Shown here piece by piece: positions 1 to 7,943 of a stretch of 64,000 bases of DNA (position 1 is the first letter of the stretch; each line of letters opens with the position of its first letter). Made by a program: the position numbers and the translations under genes. The stretch is from a bacterium. Its GTDB lineage: Bacteria > Bacillota > Clostridia > Christensenellales > Aristaeellaceae. A model generated the notes under the pieces. The model was not told where the DNA came from. It worked only from the letters and a program-made list of their open reading frames with translations, and made no database searches. The stretch lies in assembly GCA_004563405.1 (NCBI GenBank), contig SFTH01000014.1, positions 54,514 to 118,513 of the forward strand, read 5' to 3'.

Positions 1-1
1 A

Positions 2-994
2 TTTCTTTCCGCCCGCGGCGTCGGTCAGGTGGTCACCGTATTCTTCGGACTGATCGTCCTGTGCGCCATCTTCAACTTCATCAATCCCAACTTCCTGGGC
101 AAGCGCAACATGGCCAACCTGCTGCGCCAGATCGCGCCTTACATCATCATCGGCATCGGCCAGGGCTATGTGCTCATCACCGCCAACATCGACCTGTCCA
201 TCGGCTCCGTGGTGGGCATGAGCTGCATGATGAGCGCCACGCTCATGTGCAACGGCATGCATCCCCTGCTGGCGCTGCTGCTGACCATGATCGCCTGCAT
301 CGCCACCGGCACCGCCAACGGCGTGCTGGTCGCAAAGTGCAAGCTGCCCCCCTTCGTGGCGACCCTGGGCACCCAGACCATCTGCCGCGGCATCGCCCAG
401 ATGGTCAACGGCAACATGAACACCGACTCCATCGTGGGCGCGGGCTACAAGTACCGCGACTTCGCGGAGGGTCTGCGCAACTTCTTCTACTACAACAAGA
501 CCCTGGGCATCTACAACACCTTCTGGATCGCGCTGGTGATCTGGCTGATCTTCAACTTCGTGCTGGCCTACACCCGCACGGGCCGCCACCTCTACGCCAT
601 CGGCTCCAACCCCGAGGCCTCCAAGCTCTCCGGCGTGAACGTGGCCAAGACCATCCTCAAGGCCTACCTGGTGTCCTCCTTCTGCGCGGGCGTCACCGGC
701 CTGATCGTCTGCGCCCAGTCCGGCACCGGCACCATGAACGCCGGTCAGTCCTATGAGACCTTCGCGGTCGCGGCCAGCGTCATCGGCGGCATCTCCACCA
801 TGGGCGGCACGGGCATCCTGTCCGGCGTTCTGGCGGGCGCCAGCGTGTGGGCCGTCATGGACAACGGCCTTCAGATGATCGGCACCTCCGTCGGTCTGAA
901 GAACGTGGTCGTCGGCCTGATCGTCATCTGCTCCGTGCTCATCGACGTGGTGCGCCGCACCGGCAAGCTGTCCTTCAAGCACAGGAAGGCCTGA
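2..994 (+). CDS. Sugar ABC transporter permease, RbsC-like (5' end outside window)
   Basis: The reading frame is open from the first base, so the N-terminus lies upstream of the window. The 331 visible residues form about eight to ten hydrophobic helices. They carry the conserved RbsC/BPD_transp_2 stretch 'ITANIDLSIGSVVG' near residue 60 and a C-terminal glycine-rich 'GGISTMGGTGILSGVLAGA'. The family forms the membrane channel of ribose/galactose/xylose-type CUT2 importers. The next gene encodes the matching periplasmic-type binding protein, which supports a sugar importer; the ATPase is presumably upstream. Substrate cannot be told from sequence alone. Confidence 0.93.
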   Translation, partial: FLSARGVGQVVTVFFGLIVLCAIFNFINPNFLGKRNMANLLRQIAPYIIIGIGQGYVLITANIDLSIGSVVGMSCMMSATLMCNGMHPLLALLLTMIACIATGTANGVLVAKCKLPPFVATLGTQTICRGIAQMVNGNMNTDSIVGAGYKYRDFAEGLRNFFYYNKTLGIYNTFWIALVIWLIFNFVLAYTRTGRHLYAIGSNPEASKLSGVNVAKTILKAYLVSSFCAGVTGLIVCAQSGTGTMNAGQSYETFAVAASVIGGISTMGGTGILSGVLAGASVWAVMDNGLQMIGTSVGLKNVVVGLIVICSVLIDVVRRTGKLSFKHRKA

Positions 995-1004
995 TTTTTC
1001 CGAA

Positions 1005-1031
1005 TTAAAGCGCTCCGACGGAACGCTTTAA
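1005..1031 (+). other. Intercistronic hairpin between permease and binding-protein genes
   Basis: The arms TTAAAGCG and CGCTTTAA, plus an inner TCC/GGA pair, make a hairpin. It is followed by purines rather than a T-run, so it is not a classic terminator. Such hairpins often stabilise the 3' end of an upstream message or lower read-through, so that the binding protein is made in excess. That role is inferred. Confidence 0.5.
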
Positions 1032-1055
1032 GAAAATAAAAGGAGGAACAGATTT

Positions 1056-1997
1056 ATGAAGAAACTGTTCGCACTGGTCGTCGCGCTCGTTCTGGTTCTG
1101 AGCGCAACCGCAGCTCTTGCTGAGGACTACACCATCTACCTGATCACCATGGACCTCGAGGACATGCACTGGGTCTCCGTTGACGAAGGCGCCCAGGCCG
1201 CCGTCGCCGAAGCCAAGGAAGCCGGCGTGGACATCCGCTATGTATGGTCCGGCCCCACCACCGGCAAGAATGACGCCGCTCAGATCGAGTGCATCAACAA
1301 CGCCTACGCCGACAACGCCGACGTGATCCTGCTGGCCTCCAACGGCCCGGACACCGAGGTCGCCACCATCGAAGAGTACAACAACGACGGCGTGAAGTTC
1401 ATCTATGTCGACTCCCCCGCCAACTCTGACGTGGCCCTGCAGACCCTGGCCACCGACAACACCGCCGCCGGCACCCTGGCTGGCCAGACCCTGCTGGACG
1501 CCCTGACCGCCGCTGGCGTGACCGAGGGCAAGATCGGCATCGTCAACGTCAATGCCGCCACCGTGTCCACCCAGTATCGTGAGACCGGCTTCCGCGCCGC
1601 CTTCGAAGGCACCGCGTTCGAAATCGTCGAGACCCAGTACAGCGAAGGCGATGCTGCGAAGTCTCAGGAGATCGCGACCAACTACATCACCGACGGCGTT
1701 GTCGCCCTGTTCGGTGCGAACGAAGGCTGCACCGTCGGCGTTGGCAATGCCATTGCTGCCGAGGGTGACGACTGCGCGGTGCTCGGCGTTGGCTTCGACA
1801 AGTCCGACGCCATCCTGAACCTGGTTGCCTCCGGCGACCTGGTTGCCACCACCGCCCAGAACCCCTACAACATGGGCTACTACGGCATCAAGACCGCAGT
1901 TGAGTTCCTGACCAACGGCACCACCGAGTTCGAAGACATGGACACTGGCGTCACCATGCTGACCGCCGAGTACATCGCCGAGAACAACCTGCTGTAA
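1056..1997 (+). CDS. Sugar-binding protein, RbsB-like (periplasmic-binding-protein family)
   Basis: This 313-residue protein has a perfect AGGAGG ribosome binding site 9 bases before the ATG. Residues 1-22 form a signal peptide ending 'TAALAED'. The rest matches the sugar-binding Peripla_BP_4 fold, with 'DVILLASNGPDTEVATIEEYNNDGVKFIYVDSP'-type segments and a late 'ALFGANEGCTVGVGNAI' hinge region. It should deliver a monosaccharide to the permease encoded just upstream. Binding proteins in Bacillota are usually lipoproteins, but here there is no cysteine at the cleavage site, so the protein is predicted to be released or held in another way. Ligand unknown. Confidence 0.93.
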   Translation: MKKLFALVVALVLVLSATAALAEDYTIYLITMDLEDMHWVSVDEGAQAAVAEAKEAGVDIRYVWSGPTTGKNDAAQIECINNAYADNADVILLASNGPDTEVATIEEYNNDGVKFIYVDSPANSDVALQTLATDNTAAGTLAGQTLLDALTAAGVTEGKIGIVNVNAATVSTQYRETGFRAAFEGTAFEIVETQYSEGDAAKSQEIATNYITDGVVALFGANEGCTVGVGNAIAAEGDDCAVLGVGFDKSDAILNLVASGDLVATTAQNPYNMGYYGIKTAVEFLTNGTTEFEDMDTGVTMLTAEYIAENNLL

Positions 1998-2018
1998 TTC
2001 CGGCAAGCTACGCAACCC

Positions 2019-2050
2019 CGCCCCGCTCTTCGGAGCGGGGCTTCGTTTGT
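2019..2050 (+). terminator. Rho-independent terminator after binding-protein gene
   Basis: A 9-bp stem GCCCCGCTC / GAGCGGGGC closes a TTCG tetraloop (2029-2032) and is followed by TTCGTTTGT. It lies 22 bases after the stop codon. Confidence 0.85.
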
Positions 2051-2292
2051 CAAAAATGCTTATTGGCAGGCTGGCGGACGGGGGAGTCTCTCCCCCGCCA
2101 CTGCCATCCCCTCCAGTCTCCGCTGAAATCCTGAAAGATCTCAGCGGAGACTGCAAGGTACCGATTTTTCCTCTGGAAAATAAAATTTTCCGCCATAAAA
2201 ACCGCCCGCCCCCGGCGTACACGCCGCCGGGGGCGATTGAAGCGCGAAAGGGCTTCTGCCCTTTCGCGCTTTCCCAGGTTTTTTTGACAAAC
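2045..2292. repeat. Hairpin-rich intergenic element with 12-bp terminal inverted repeats
   Basis: The element starts GTTTGTCAAAAA (2045-2056) and ends with its exact reverse complement TTTTTGACAAAC (2281-2292). Inside are three perfect hairpins: CAGTCTCCGCTGA (2114-2126) with 2141-2153, CGCCCCCGGCG (2207-2217) with 2225-2235, and AGCGCGAAAGGGC (2241-2253) with 2258-2270 followed by a T-run. The size and layout (248 bp, terminal inverted repeats, no convincing gene) look like a MITE-type element or a structured RNA. No target-site duplication is evident. An 82-codon reading frame inside has no ribosome binding site and is not credible. Confidence 0.5.
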
Positions 2293-2293
2293 T

Positions 2294-2322
2294 GAAGCAC
2301 CGCCCCTTCGGAGCGGCGCTTC
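2294..2322 (-). terminator. Possible terminator of the rpmH-khpB operon
   Basis: An imperfect hairpin with GAAGC/GCTTC outer and CCGC/GCGG inner pairs lies 14 bases beyond the khpB stop. On the minus strand it runs into AGTTTGTCAAAA, which is not a good T-run, so termination is uncertain. The stronger hairpins of the adjacent element may contribute. Confidence 0.4.
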
Positions 2323-2335
2323 GATGCGTCAGGAT

Positions 2336-3283
2336 TTACTTCAGGGTGATGATCACGCGGCGGTAGGGCTCCTCGCCCTCCGAATGAGTGGTCACCTCGG
2401 GATCGTTCTGCAGCGCAGAGTGCAGGATGCGGCGCTCGTTGGGGTTCATGGGCTCCAGCGCGACACGGCGTCCGCTCTTCTTCGCGCGGTTGGCCATGCG
2501 CACGGCCAGCTTGCGCAGCGCTTCCTCGCGCTTGGCGCGATAGTTCTCCGTGTCCAGGGAGACGCGCAGATACTCCTCGCGGCCGCGGTTGACGTTCAGG
2601 CTGGTCAGATACTGCAACGCGTCCAGAGTCTCGCCGCGACGGCCGATGAGGATGCTCATGTTCTCGCCGGAGAGCAGCATGCGCAGCTGCTCCGGGCGCT
2701 CGCACACCGCGATCTCCGCAGGCACGCCCATCTTGTCGGTCAGGCCCTGCAAAAAGCTGCGGGCGCTCTTCGCGGTATCGCTCAGCTCCTCGTCCGCCAT
2801 GGCCACAAAGGGCTCGGCGGGCTCCGCCGGAGCGGCGACGGTCACGGGCTCGGGGCGCTCCTCCCGGGGCTGCTCCTTGCGCTCCTTGCGGGCGCGGGGC
2901 TTGCGCTCGCGCTTCTCCCTGGGCTGCTCCGCCGGGGCGCTCTCCTGGGCCGCCTCAGCCTCCGGCTCCGCCGCGCTCTGCGCCTCCGCAGCCGGAGCGC
3001 TCTCCGCCTTGGGCGCACGCTCGCGCTTCTTTTCGCCGCGCTTGCGGCCGCCCTGTCCGGGCTGATCCAGGGTGAACACCGGCATCTCAATGTCGAAGGA
3101 ATGGTCCTCACCCTTGACGGTCAGGCGCACCTTCGCGGGCTTGCCGAACATGCCGAACAGTCCGGGGCTGCCCATGTCAATCACGCTGGTTTCGACTTCA
3201 TCAAGCGTGCATCCGAGCTCCGTCAGGCCGTTCTGAATGGCGTCCTTGACGGTCTTGCCGCTTGCTTCAATAGATCTGTTCAA
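2336..3283 (-). CDS. khpB: RNA-binding protein KhpB (Jag/SpoIIIJ-associated protein)
   Basis: The protein has 315 residues: a Jag-N domain (about 1-50), a long Ala/Glu/Arg/Pro-rich linker (about 80-165), a KH domain with the loop 'IGRRGETLDALQ', and a C-terminal R3H domain around 'NPNERRILHSALQ'. The family binds RNA and affects cell elongation and division; its gene usually follows yidC, as here. An AAGGAGG site 9 bases upstream selects a TTG start ('LNRSIEASGKT'). A TTG 24 bases further upstream would place the ribosome binding site inside the gene and was rejected. The linker is longer than in most relatives. Confidence 0.93.
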   Translation of the reverse strand: MNRSIEASGKTVKDAIQNGLTELGCTLDEVETSVIDMGSPGLFGMFGKPAKVRLTVKGEDHSFDIEMPVFTLDQPGQGGRKRGEKKRERAPKAESAPAAEAQSAAEPEAEAAQESAPAEQPREKRERKPRARKERKEQPREERPEPVTVAAPAEPAEPFVAMADEELSDTAKSARSFLQGLTDKMGVPAEIAVCERPEQLRMLLSGENMSILIGRRGETLDALQYLTSLNVNRGREEYLRVSLDTENYRAKREEALRKLAVRMANRAKKSGRRVALEPMNPNERRILHSALQNDPEVTTHSEGEEPYRRVIITLK

Positions 3284-3315
3284 GGCGATGAGCCTCCTTA
3301 TTCTCAATTCATCCG

Positions 3316-4308
3316 TTATTTGATTTCCGCGTTTTCCTCTTCGAGGGCCGCCTGGCGGTCCTTGCGGTCAAAGTACCAGTTGACGGCGACCTGCTGCACG
3401 ATCTGAATCACGTTCGCAGCCATCCAGTAGATGGCGAACGCCGCGTTGTAGCCCGCGCAGATCCACAGGGAGAACAGCGGGAAGAACCACTTCATGAAGC
3501 CGCTGTTCATGGCGTTGGCGGCCGCCTGCTGCTCCTGGCTGGCGTTTTCGTCCTGCTTGGGCTGGCTTCCGCCGGTGAACTTCGTCATGAAGAACTGGCT
3601 CAGCGCGGCCAGAACCGGCAGGATGAACAGACCGTTGGCGTACTGGAAGAGATTGGCAAAGGAAGTGGGCAACGTGAGCACGGGACGGAAGAACACCAGA
3701 TTCAGCTGCATGGAGGTGAAGGCGTTCGCGCCGTACTGGGCCGCGATGGCCGCGTACTCCTCAGTGGCCAGGAAGGCCTTGGCGGCTTCGATGTTCTCCG
3801 CCGTCAGGATACTGGAGCCGTTGACGGCCGTCACCATCTTGAGCGTGTCGCCCACCTTCGGCAGGATCGTAGACATGAACGAATCCGGCTGGAATACGTT
3901 CTTGATCCACAGCCAGCTCTGCAGCGCCGGCACCTCGCCGGTCTCCTTGATGGTCAGGATCATCTGAATGGTGTGCTCGTTGGCCATGTTGCGCATGGCG
4001 GAGAACATGATCCACAGCACCGGCAGAGAGATGAGCATCGGCAGACAGCCGGCCATGGGACTCACATGCTCCTTGCGGTAGAGCTCGTTGAGTTTGAGAT
4101 TCAGCTTGTCCTTGTCGTTTGCGTACTTCTTTTGCAGCGCCAGCACCTTCGGCTGCACCTTCTGCATGGCGCGCATGCTCTTTTTGCTCTTGATGTCCAG
4201 CGGCAGAAGCACCAGACGGATGAGCAACGTAAATATCACCACGGCCCAGCCGTAGTTACCGACCCAGCTGAAGATCCACTCCAGAATGCTTTGAAAAAAA
4301 CCGCTCAT
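3316..4308 (-). CDS. yidC: Membrane protein insertase YidC/Oxa1 (SpoIIIJ type)
   Basis: The protein has 330 residues. The first helix region carries the conserved arginine in 'FTLLIRLVLLPLDI', followed by a charged cytoplasmic hairpin ('KVQPKVLALQKKYANDKDKL') and the remaining hydrophobic segments, ending 'AVNWYFDRKDRQAALEEENAEIK'. It inserts membrane proteins alone or with SecYEG. A GGAGG site precedes the ATG. It sits in the canonical rpmH-rnpA-yidD-yidC-khpB order. No lipobox cysteine is visible at the N-terminus. A loop of roughly 80 residues (about 120-200) between helices is longer than in Bacillus SpoIIIJ. Confidence 0.95.
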   Translation of the reverse strand: MSGFFQSILEWIFSWVGNYGWAVVIFTLLIRLVLLPLDIKSKKSMRAMQKVQPKVLALQKKYANDKDKLNLKLNELYRKEHVSPMAGCLPMLISLPVLWIMFSAMRNMANEHTIQMILTIKETGEVPALQSWLWIKNVFQPDSFMSTILPKVGDTLKMVTAVNGSSILTAENIEAAKAFLATEEYAAIAAQYGANAFTSMQLNLVFFRPVLTLPTSFANLFQYANGLFILPVLAALSQFFMTKFTGGSQPKQDENASQEQQAAANAMNSGFMKWFFPLFSLWICAGYNAAFAIYWMAANVIQIVQQVAVNWYFDRKDRQAALEEENAEIK

Positions 4309-4420
4309 TCAGTTCATATCCTCCACGGGAATAGGTGTGACCGCACAGGCCTGGCTATACAAAAGAATGCCCGACGCCCAGATCAGCGGAGCATTCTTCC
4401 TTTGCGCCGTGCGGCCTTGC

Positions 4421-4651
4421 TCAGGGAACGGGGTCGTACCCGCCCTTGTGAAACGGATTGCAGCGCAGGATCCGGCGCAGCGCCAGATACCCGCCCTTCA
4501 CCGCTCCATACTTCTCGATGGCCTCCATTGCATACTGCGAACATGTCGGGATGAACCGACAGCAGGGCCGATGCATTGGCGATATGCCTGCGCGGTAGAG
4601 CCGGATCAACCAGAGCAGAAAGCGCTTCGGAAGCGCAGCAATCCACCGCAT
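4421..4651 (-). CDS. yidD: Membrane protein insertion efficiency factor YidD
   Basis: This 76-residue protein has the family signature 'CCRFIPTCSQYAMEAIEKYG' (residues about 30-49) and 'NPFHKGGYDPVP' at the C-terminus. YidD is a small amphipathic membrane-associated protein that helps YidC-dependent insertion. Its ATG follows the rnpA stop codon with no gap, indicating translational coupling. 112 bases separate it from yidC. Confidence 0.95.
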   Translation of the reverse strand: MRWIAALPKRFLLWLIRLYRAGISPMHRPCCRFIPTCSQYAMEAIEKYGAVKGGYLALRRILRCNPFHKGGYDPVP

Positions 4652-5026
4652 TTACATATCCTCTTTCACGAGCTTCGCCCGCGCGAGCAGCGATCTGAGC
4701 TCGCGCGTGAGCTCCTCATGCGGAACCGTTTTCAGCGCCGGACGCGCGATGAAGATGTACTTTCCGCATTTCAGTTGCGTGCGCATGCGGCGCACGTCCT
4801 CACGCAGACACCGCCGTATGCGGTTGCGCGTGACGGCATTGCCCACCTTGGAGGAGACGGAGAAGCCGAAGCGCTGCTCCCGCCCCTTGAGATAGATCAA
4901 CACCAGATTCCTTGAGGGGTATGACTTGCCCCTGCGATAGACATAGCGGTAATTCCTGTTATCGCCGAGCCTGAACCGGCGCGCAAAGCCCTCGCTCGTG
5001 CGCGCCTCCCGATTCCGCCCCTCCAT
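4652..5026 (-). CDS. rnpA: Ribonuclease P protein component
   Basis: This 124-residue basic protein is the protein subunit of RNase P, which matures tRNA 5' ends. The family core is clear: 'FGFSVSSKVGNAVTRNRIRR' with the RNR motif, and 'YIFIARPALKTVPHEEL' near the end. The frame is open far upstream, across rpmH, but an ATG at 5026 (14 bases after the rpmH stop) gives the normal family length. No strong ribosome binding site is visible there, so translation may be coupled to rpmH. It is contiguous with yidD. Confidence 0.93.
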   Translation of the reverse strand: MEGRNREARTSEGFARRFRLGDNRNYRYVYRRGKSYPSRNLVLIYLKGREQRFGFSVSSKVGNAVTRNRIRRCLREDVRRMRTQLKCGKYIFIARPALKTVPHEELTRELRSLLARAKLVKEDM

Positions 5027-5040
5027 TGCCGGATTCGGAA

Positions 5041-5175
5041 TCAGACGGTCAGAACCTTGCGGCCACGGGCGCGACGGGCCTTGAGAACGTTGCGACCGGC
5101 CTTGGTCTTCATGCGGGCGCGGAAACCGTGCACCTTGGAACGCTGACGCTTCTTGGGCTGATAAGTACGGAACAT
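5041..5175 (-). CDS. rpmH: 50S ribosomal protein L34
   Basis: This 44-residue, highly basic protein starts 'MFRTYQPKKRQRSKVHGF' and ends 'RRARGRKVLTV', the invariant L34 pattern. It is the first gene of the minus-strand operon rpmH-rnpA-yidD-yidC-khpB and is preceded by a consensus promoter. In most bacteria rpmH lies next to dnaA and the replication origin. Here the upstream neighbour is an unrelated divergent gene and no dnaA is visible. Confidence 0.97.
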   Translation of the reverse strand: MFRTYQPKKRQRSKVHGFRARMKTKAGRNVLKARRARGRKVLTV

Positions 5176-5254
5176 GAAAAACAACTCCTTCGATTCGTAA
5201 TACTATGCGGCATTCCTCTGTTTGAGCAAAACTACCCAAACATACAGCCTTATT

Positions 5255-5283
5255 ATTATACTTTTTCCTGGGGAACATGTCAA
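5255..5283 (-). promoter_or_regulatory. Consensus promoter of the rpmH operon
   Basis: Read on the minus strand: TTGACA (5283-5278), 17-base spacer, TATAAT (5260-5255). Both hexamers are perfect, about 80 bases upstream of rpmH. Confidence 0.92.
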
Positions 5284-5352
5284 GTCAAACCGTGTGAATT
5301 CGCTTCCCGCTTTTCCAATTTTTCACAACAAGGCCGCATTTCCCTCCGGCGC

Positions 5353-5381
5353 TTTACATTTATCCCGGGATGCCGTACAAT
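5353..5381 (+). promoter_or_regulatory. Promoter for the GT-C-like/acyltransferase operon
   Basis: TTTACA (5353-5358), 17-base spacer, TACAAT (5376-5381). It lies 66 bases before the ATG at 5447 and diverges from the rpmH promoter. Confidence 0.8.
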
Positions 5382-5446
5382 ATAGGGGATCTTCCGGCAG
5401 TCCCGCACGCAGCGCAATCACACTCAGCAGACAAGGAGGCCGCGCC

Positions 5447-6658
5447 ATGCCAATTTCCGCCCGCTGTTCCCACCGGTGCTGGCGCCTCGCCTGCGCCCTC
5501 TGCGTGCTGCTGTTGATCGTCGCGCTCTACGCCGCGCTGTGCGCGGCCAGCGGCGTGGATCCCGCCGCCTACATCTACAAAACCTACCTCCTTCAGGCCC
5601 AGGCTTGGCTCCGGGGGGAAATCTGCCTGGATCAGAACTACGAATATCTGGAGCTCGCCGTCTATCAGGGGCGCTATTACGTCTCCTTTCCGCCGGTGCC
5701 CTCCATTCCCATGGTGCTCTACGCGCTCATCTGGGGCGACGACGTTCCGGGCGGCCTGTTTCAGAAGCTCTACGTCGCCATCGCCTGCCTCGTGGTGCTC
5801 TCGGAGCTCCAGCGCACCCGCCGCATGCGGCCGGGGGACTGCGCAGCCTGGGCGATTTTCCTCTGCTTCGCCAGCGCCATGCTGCCCATCTCCCTGCTGG
5901 GCGGCGTGTGGTACGAGGCGCAGATTCTGGCCTTCCTGTTCTCCGTCTCCGCCATCGCCGCCATGCGCCGCGGCCGGTGCACCCTCTCCTGCCTGCTGTA
6001 CGCCCTGAGCGTGGGCTGCCGCCCCTTCACGGTTGTGCTGGGCCCGGTGCTTCTGATGCTGCACATCGAAAACATGCGCGCCCGGGGCGCCTCCTTCCGC
6101 CGGGGCCTCGTCCGGCTGCTGCCCGGTCTGGCGGTGGGGCTGCTCATGGCCGCCGCCTACGGCGCGTACAACTACGCCCGCTTTGGCAATCCCTTCGAGT
6201 TCGGCCACAACTACCTGCCGGAATTCACCCGCAGCGATCACGGCCAGCTCTCCCTGGCCTATGTGGGGCAGAACTGGAAGACCCTGTTCTTCGGCGCGCC
6301 CTTCACCACGCACGGCGCGACCATCTGCCTCAACCAGTTCGGCTTCTCCATGTTCATCAGCTGTCCCATCCTGTTGTGCAACCTCGTCTGGCTCGCGAAG
6401 GATCTGATCCGCTGCAGGATGACGCCCGCCAAGTGGGCCCTCCTGCTGATGGGTACGCTGAACACCTTCCTTCTGCTGATGCACCGCACGCTGGGCGGCC
6501 ATCAGTTCGGCGCGCGCTATGCGCTGGAGCTCGTCCCCCTGTGCTTCGCCTGGCTGCTGATCAGTCCTGACCGCAAAAAGCTGACCCGCTGGGAGAGCGT
6601 GTTGATGAGCTTCGGCCTGCTGTTCAACTTCCTCGGCGCGTGCCTGGTGCACATCTGA
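5447..6658 (+). CDS. Polytopic membrane protein, GT-C-like (putative glycosyltransferase)
   Basis: The protein has 403 residues and about ten hydrophobic helices, starting with one at residues 14-38. The motif 'YYVSFPPVPSIPMVLYALIWG' after the first extracytoplasmic loop resembles membrane proteins annotated as family-39-like (GT-C) glycosyltransferases. Acidic residues in that loop ('DQNYEYLELAV') would be the usual site of catalysis. The family assignment is by pattern only. An AAGGAGG site selects the ATG at 5447 over open frame further upstream. The next gene, an acyltransferase, starts 26 bases after the stop, so both may act on the same envelope glycan or lipid. Confidence 0.6.
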   Translation: MPISARCSHRCWRLACALCVLLLIVALYAALCAASGVDPAAYIYKTYLLQAQAWLRGEICLDQNYEYLELAVYQGRYYVSFPPVPSIPMVLYALIWGDDVPGGLFQKLYVAIACLVVLSELQRTRRMRPGDCAAWAIFLCFASAMLPISLLGGVWYEAQILAFLFSVSAIAAMRRGRCTLSCLLYALSVGCRPFTVVLGPVLLMLHIENMRARGASFRRGLVRLLPGLAVGLLMAAAYGAYNYARFGNPFEFGHNYLPEFTRSDHGQLSLAYVGQNWKTLFFGAPFTTHGATICLNQFGFSMFISCPILLCNLVWLAKDLIRCRMTPAKWALLLMGTLNTFLLLMHRTLGGHQFGARYALELVPLCFAWLLISPDRKKLTRWESVLMSFGLLFNFLGACLVHI

Positions 6659-6684
6659 ATCTTCCTTCCAAGCGAGGTATCCGA

Positions 6685-7869
6685 ATGCACAAACTGAAAT
6701 CCACCCTGCTGCCCGCGCCGGTGCGCGGGGATTACGCCGACGCCGCCGACCTGCTGCGCGTGCTCTGCGTCGGCCTGATCGGCTGGTACCACATCTGGCA
6801 GCAGTCCTGGCTGAACCCGAACCTCACCCTCGGCGGCCACACCCTGCGGCTGTACCCGCTGGTGGCCTGCGGCTACATGTTCGTGGATCTGATGCTGCTG
6901 CTCAGCGGCTTTCTGCTGATGCTGGGCTACCTCTCCGGCCGGAGCCGCGACCTCCGGGATTTCTATGTGTCCCGCGCCGCGCGCATCCTGCCCAGCTATC
7001 TGCTGTGCATCGCCGTCATGCTCTTCGCCGTGGCCTTGCCCGGCAAGCTCTACGGCACGCAAAGGCACCTTTGGACGGATCTGCTCTCCCACCTGACCTT
7101 CACCCACAACCTCTTTCCCGAATCCTACACCTACACAAAGCTAAACGGCGCGCTGTGGACGCTGGCGGTGGAGGTGCAGTTCTATCTGATCTTCCCCTTT
7201 CTGGCCCGCGCCTTTTGCAAAGACGCCGCGCGCTGCTACTGGGCGATGGTGGCCCTGGCTGCATGCAGCCGAATCGCCATCGCGCTGCTGGTTTCGGACA
7301 GCGCCATCTACGTCAACCGCCTGCCGGCCATGCTGGACGTGTACGCCAACGGCATGCTGGCGGCCTGCGTCTACAGGCGTCTCTCGGAGCGACCCCAGCG
7401 GGCGGCGGGGGCCTGGCTCTCCACGGCGCTGGCCCTCGCCTCCGCCGCGCTGATCTACCTGATCCTCGGCCGCCAGCTGGGCCGCCAGGGCGGCGAGAAC
7501 GTCCGCCTGGGCCAGATGCTCTGGCGCTTCCCCCTGTCGGCGCTGGGCGGCGTGTTTCTGGTGTGCGCGAGCCGCTCCATCCGCCTGCTACGCGCGCTGC
7601 TGTCCAACCGGCCGGTCCGCTTCCTCTCCGGCCTGTCCTTCAACTTCTACATCTGGCACCAGTTCCTTGAGGTGCAGCTCAAGAAGTGGCACATTCCGCC
7701 CTACACGGGCGATGCGCCCAACCGGGAGGGCCAGCAGCCCTGGCAGAACCAGTACACGCTGCTCTGCTTCGCCGCGGCGCTGCTGTGCGCCATGCTCCTG
7801 ACCTACCTCGTGGAAAAGCCCTGCGCGCGCCTCATAAAAAGGCGCCTGTCCCCGCGCAAAGGCTCTTGA
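6685..7869 (+). CDS. Acyltransferase family 3 membrane protein (OafA/YrhL-like)
   Basis: The protein has 394 residues and about ten membrane helices. Family features include 'DLMLLLSGFLLMLGY' (the usual F-SGFL region), 'FYVSRAARILPSYLL' (arginine-rich loop before a helix) and 'ALWTLAVEVQFYLIFPFL'. Such enzymes O-acetylate or O-acylate sugars of peptidoglycan, teichoic acid or polysaccharide. The ATG at 6685 is preceded by AGCGAGG; an upstream GTG overlapping the previous gene is less likely. It sits in an operon with the GT-C-like gene, suggesting joint modification of a surface polymer. The acceptor is unknown. Confidence 0.88.
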   Translation: MHKLKSTLLPAPVRGDYADAADLLRVLCVGLIGWYHIWQQSWLNPNLTLGGHTLRLYPLVACGYMFVDLMLLLSGFLLMLGYLSGRSRDLRDFYVSRAARILPSYLLCIAVMLFAVALPGKLYGTQRHLWTDLLSHLTFTHNLFPESYTYTKLNGALWTLAVEVQFYLIFPFLARAFCKDAARCYWAMVALAACSRIAIALLVSDSAIYVNRLPAMLDVYANGMLAACVYRRLSERPQRAAGAWLSTALALASAALIYLILGRQLGRQGGENVRLGQMLWRFPLSALGGVFLVCASRSIRLLRALLSNRPVRFLSGLSFNFYIWHQFLEVQLKKWHIPPYTGDAPNREGQQPWQNQYTLLCFAAALLCAMLLTYLVEKPCARLIKRRLSPRKGS

Positions 7870-7943
7870 AACCGCCTCACAGACGTGATAGAATATAATT
7901 AGTAAGTTATGGCTTTAACGCTGTTTTGAAAGGATGTTTTACC

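Noticed and set aside
5027..5278. Long N-terminal extension of RnpA through rpmH
   Set aside because: It is rpmH read in another frame; the ATG at 5026 gives normal family length.
5176..5446. Replication origin next to rpmH
   Set aside because: No cluster of TTATCCACA-like boxes and no dnaA gene; the region holds two divergent promoters only.
5222..5446. Upstream start of the GT-C-like gene
   Set aside because: The extension would cross the promoter; the AAGGAGG site fits the ATG at 5447.
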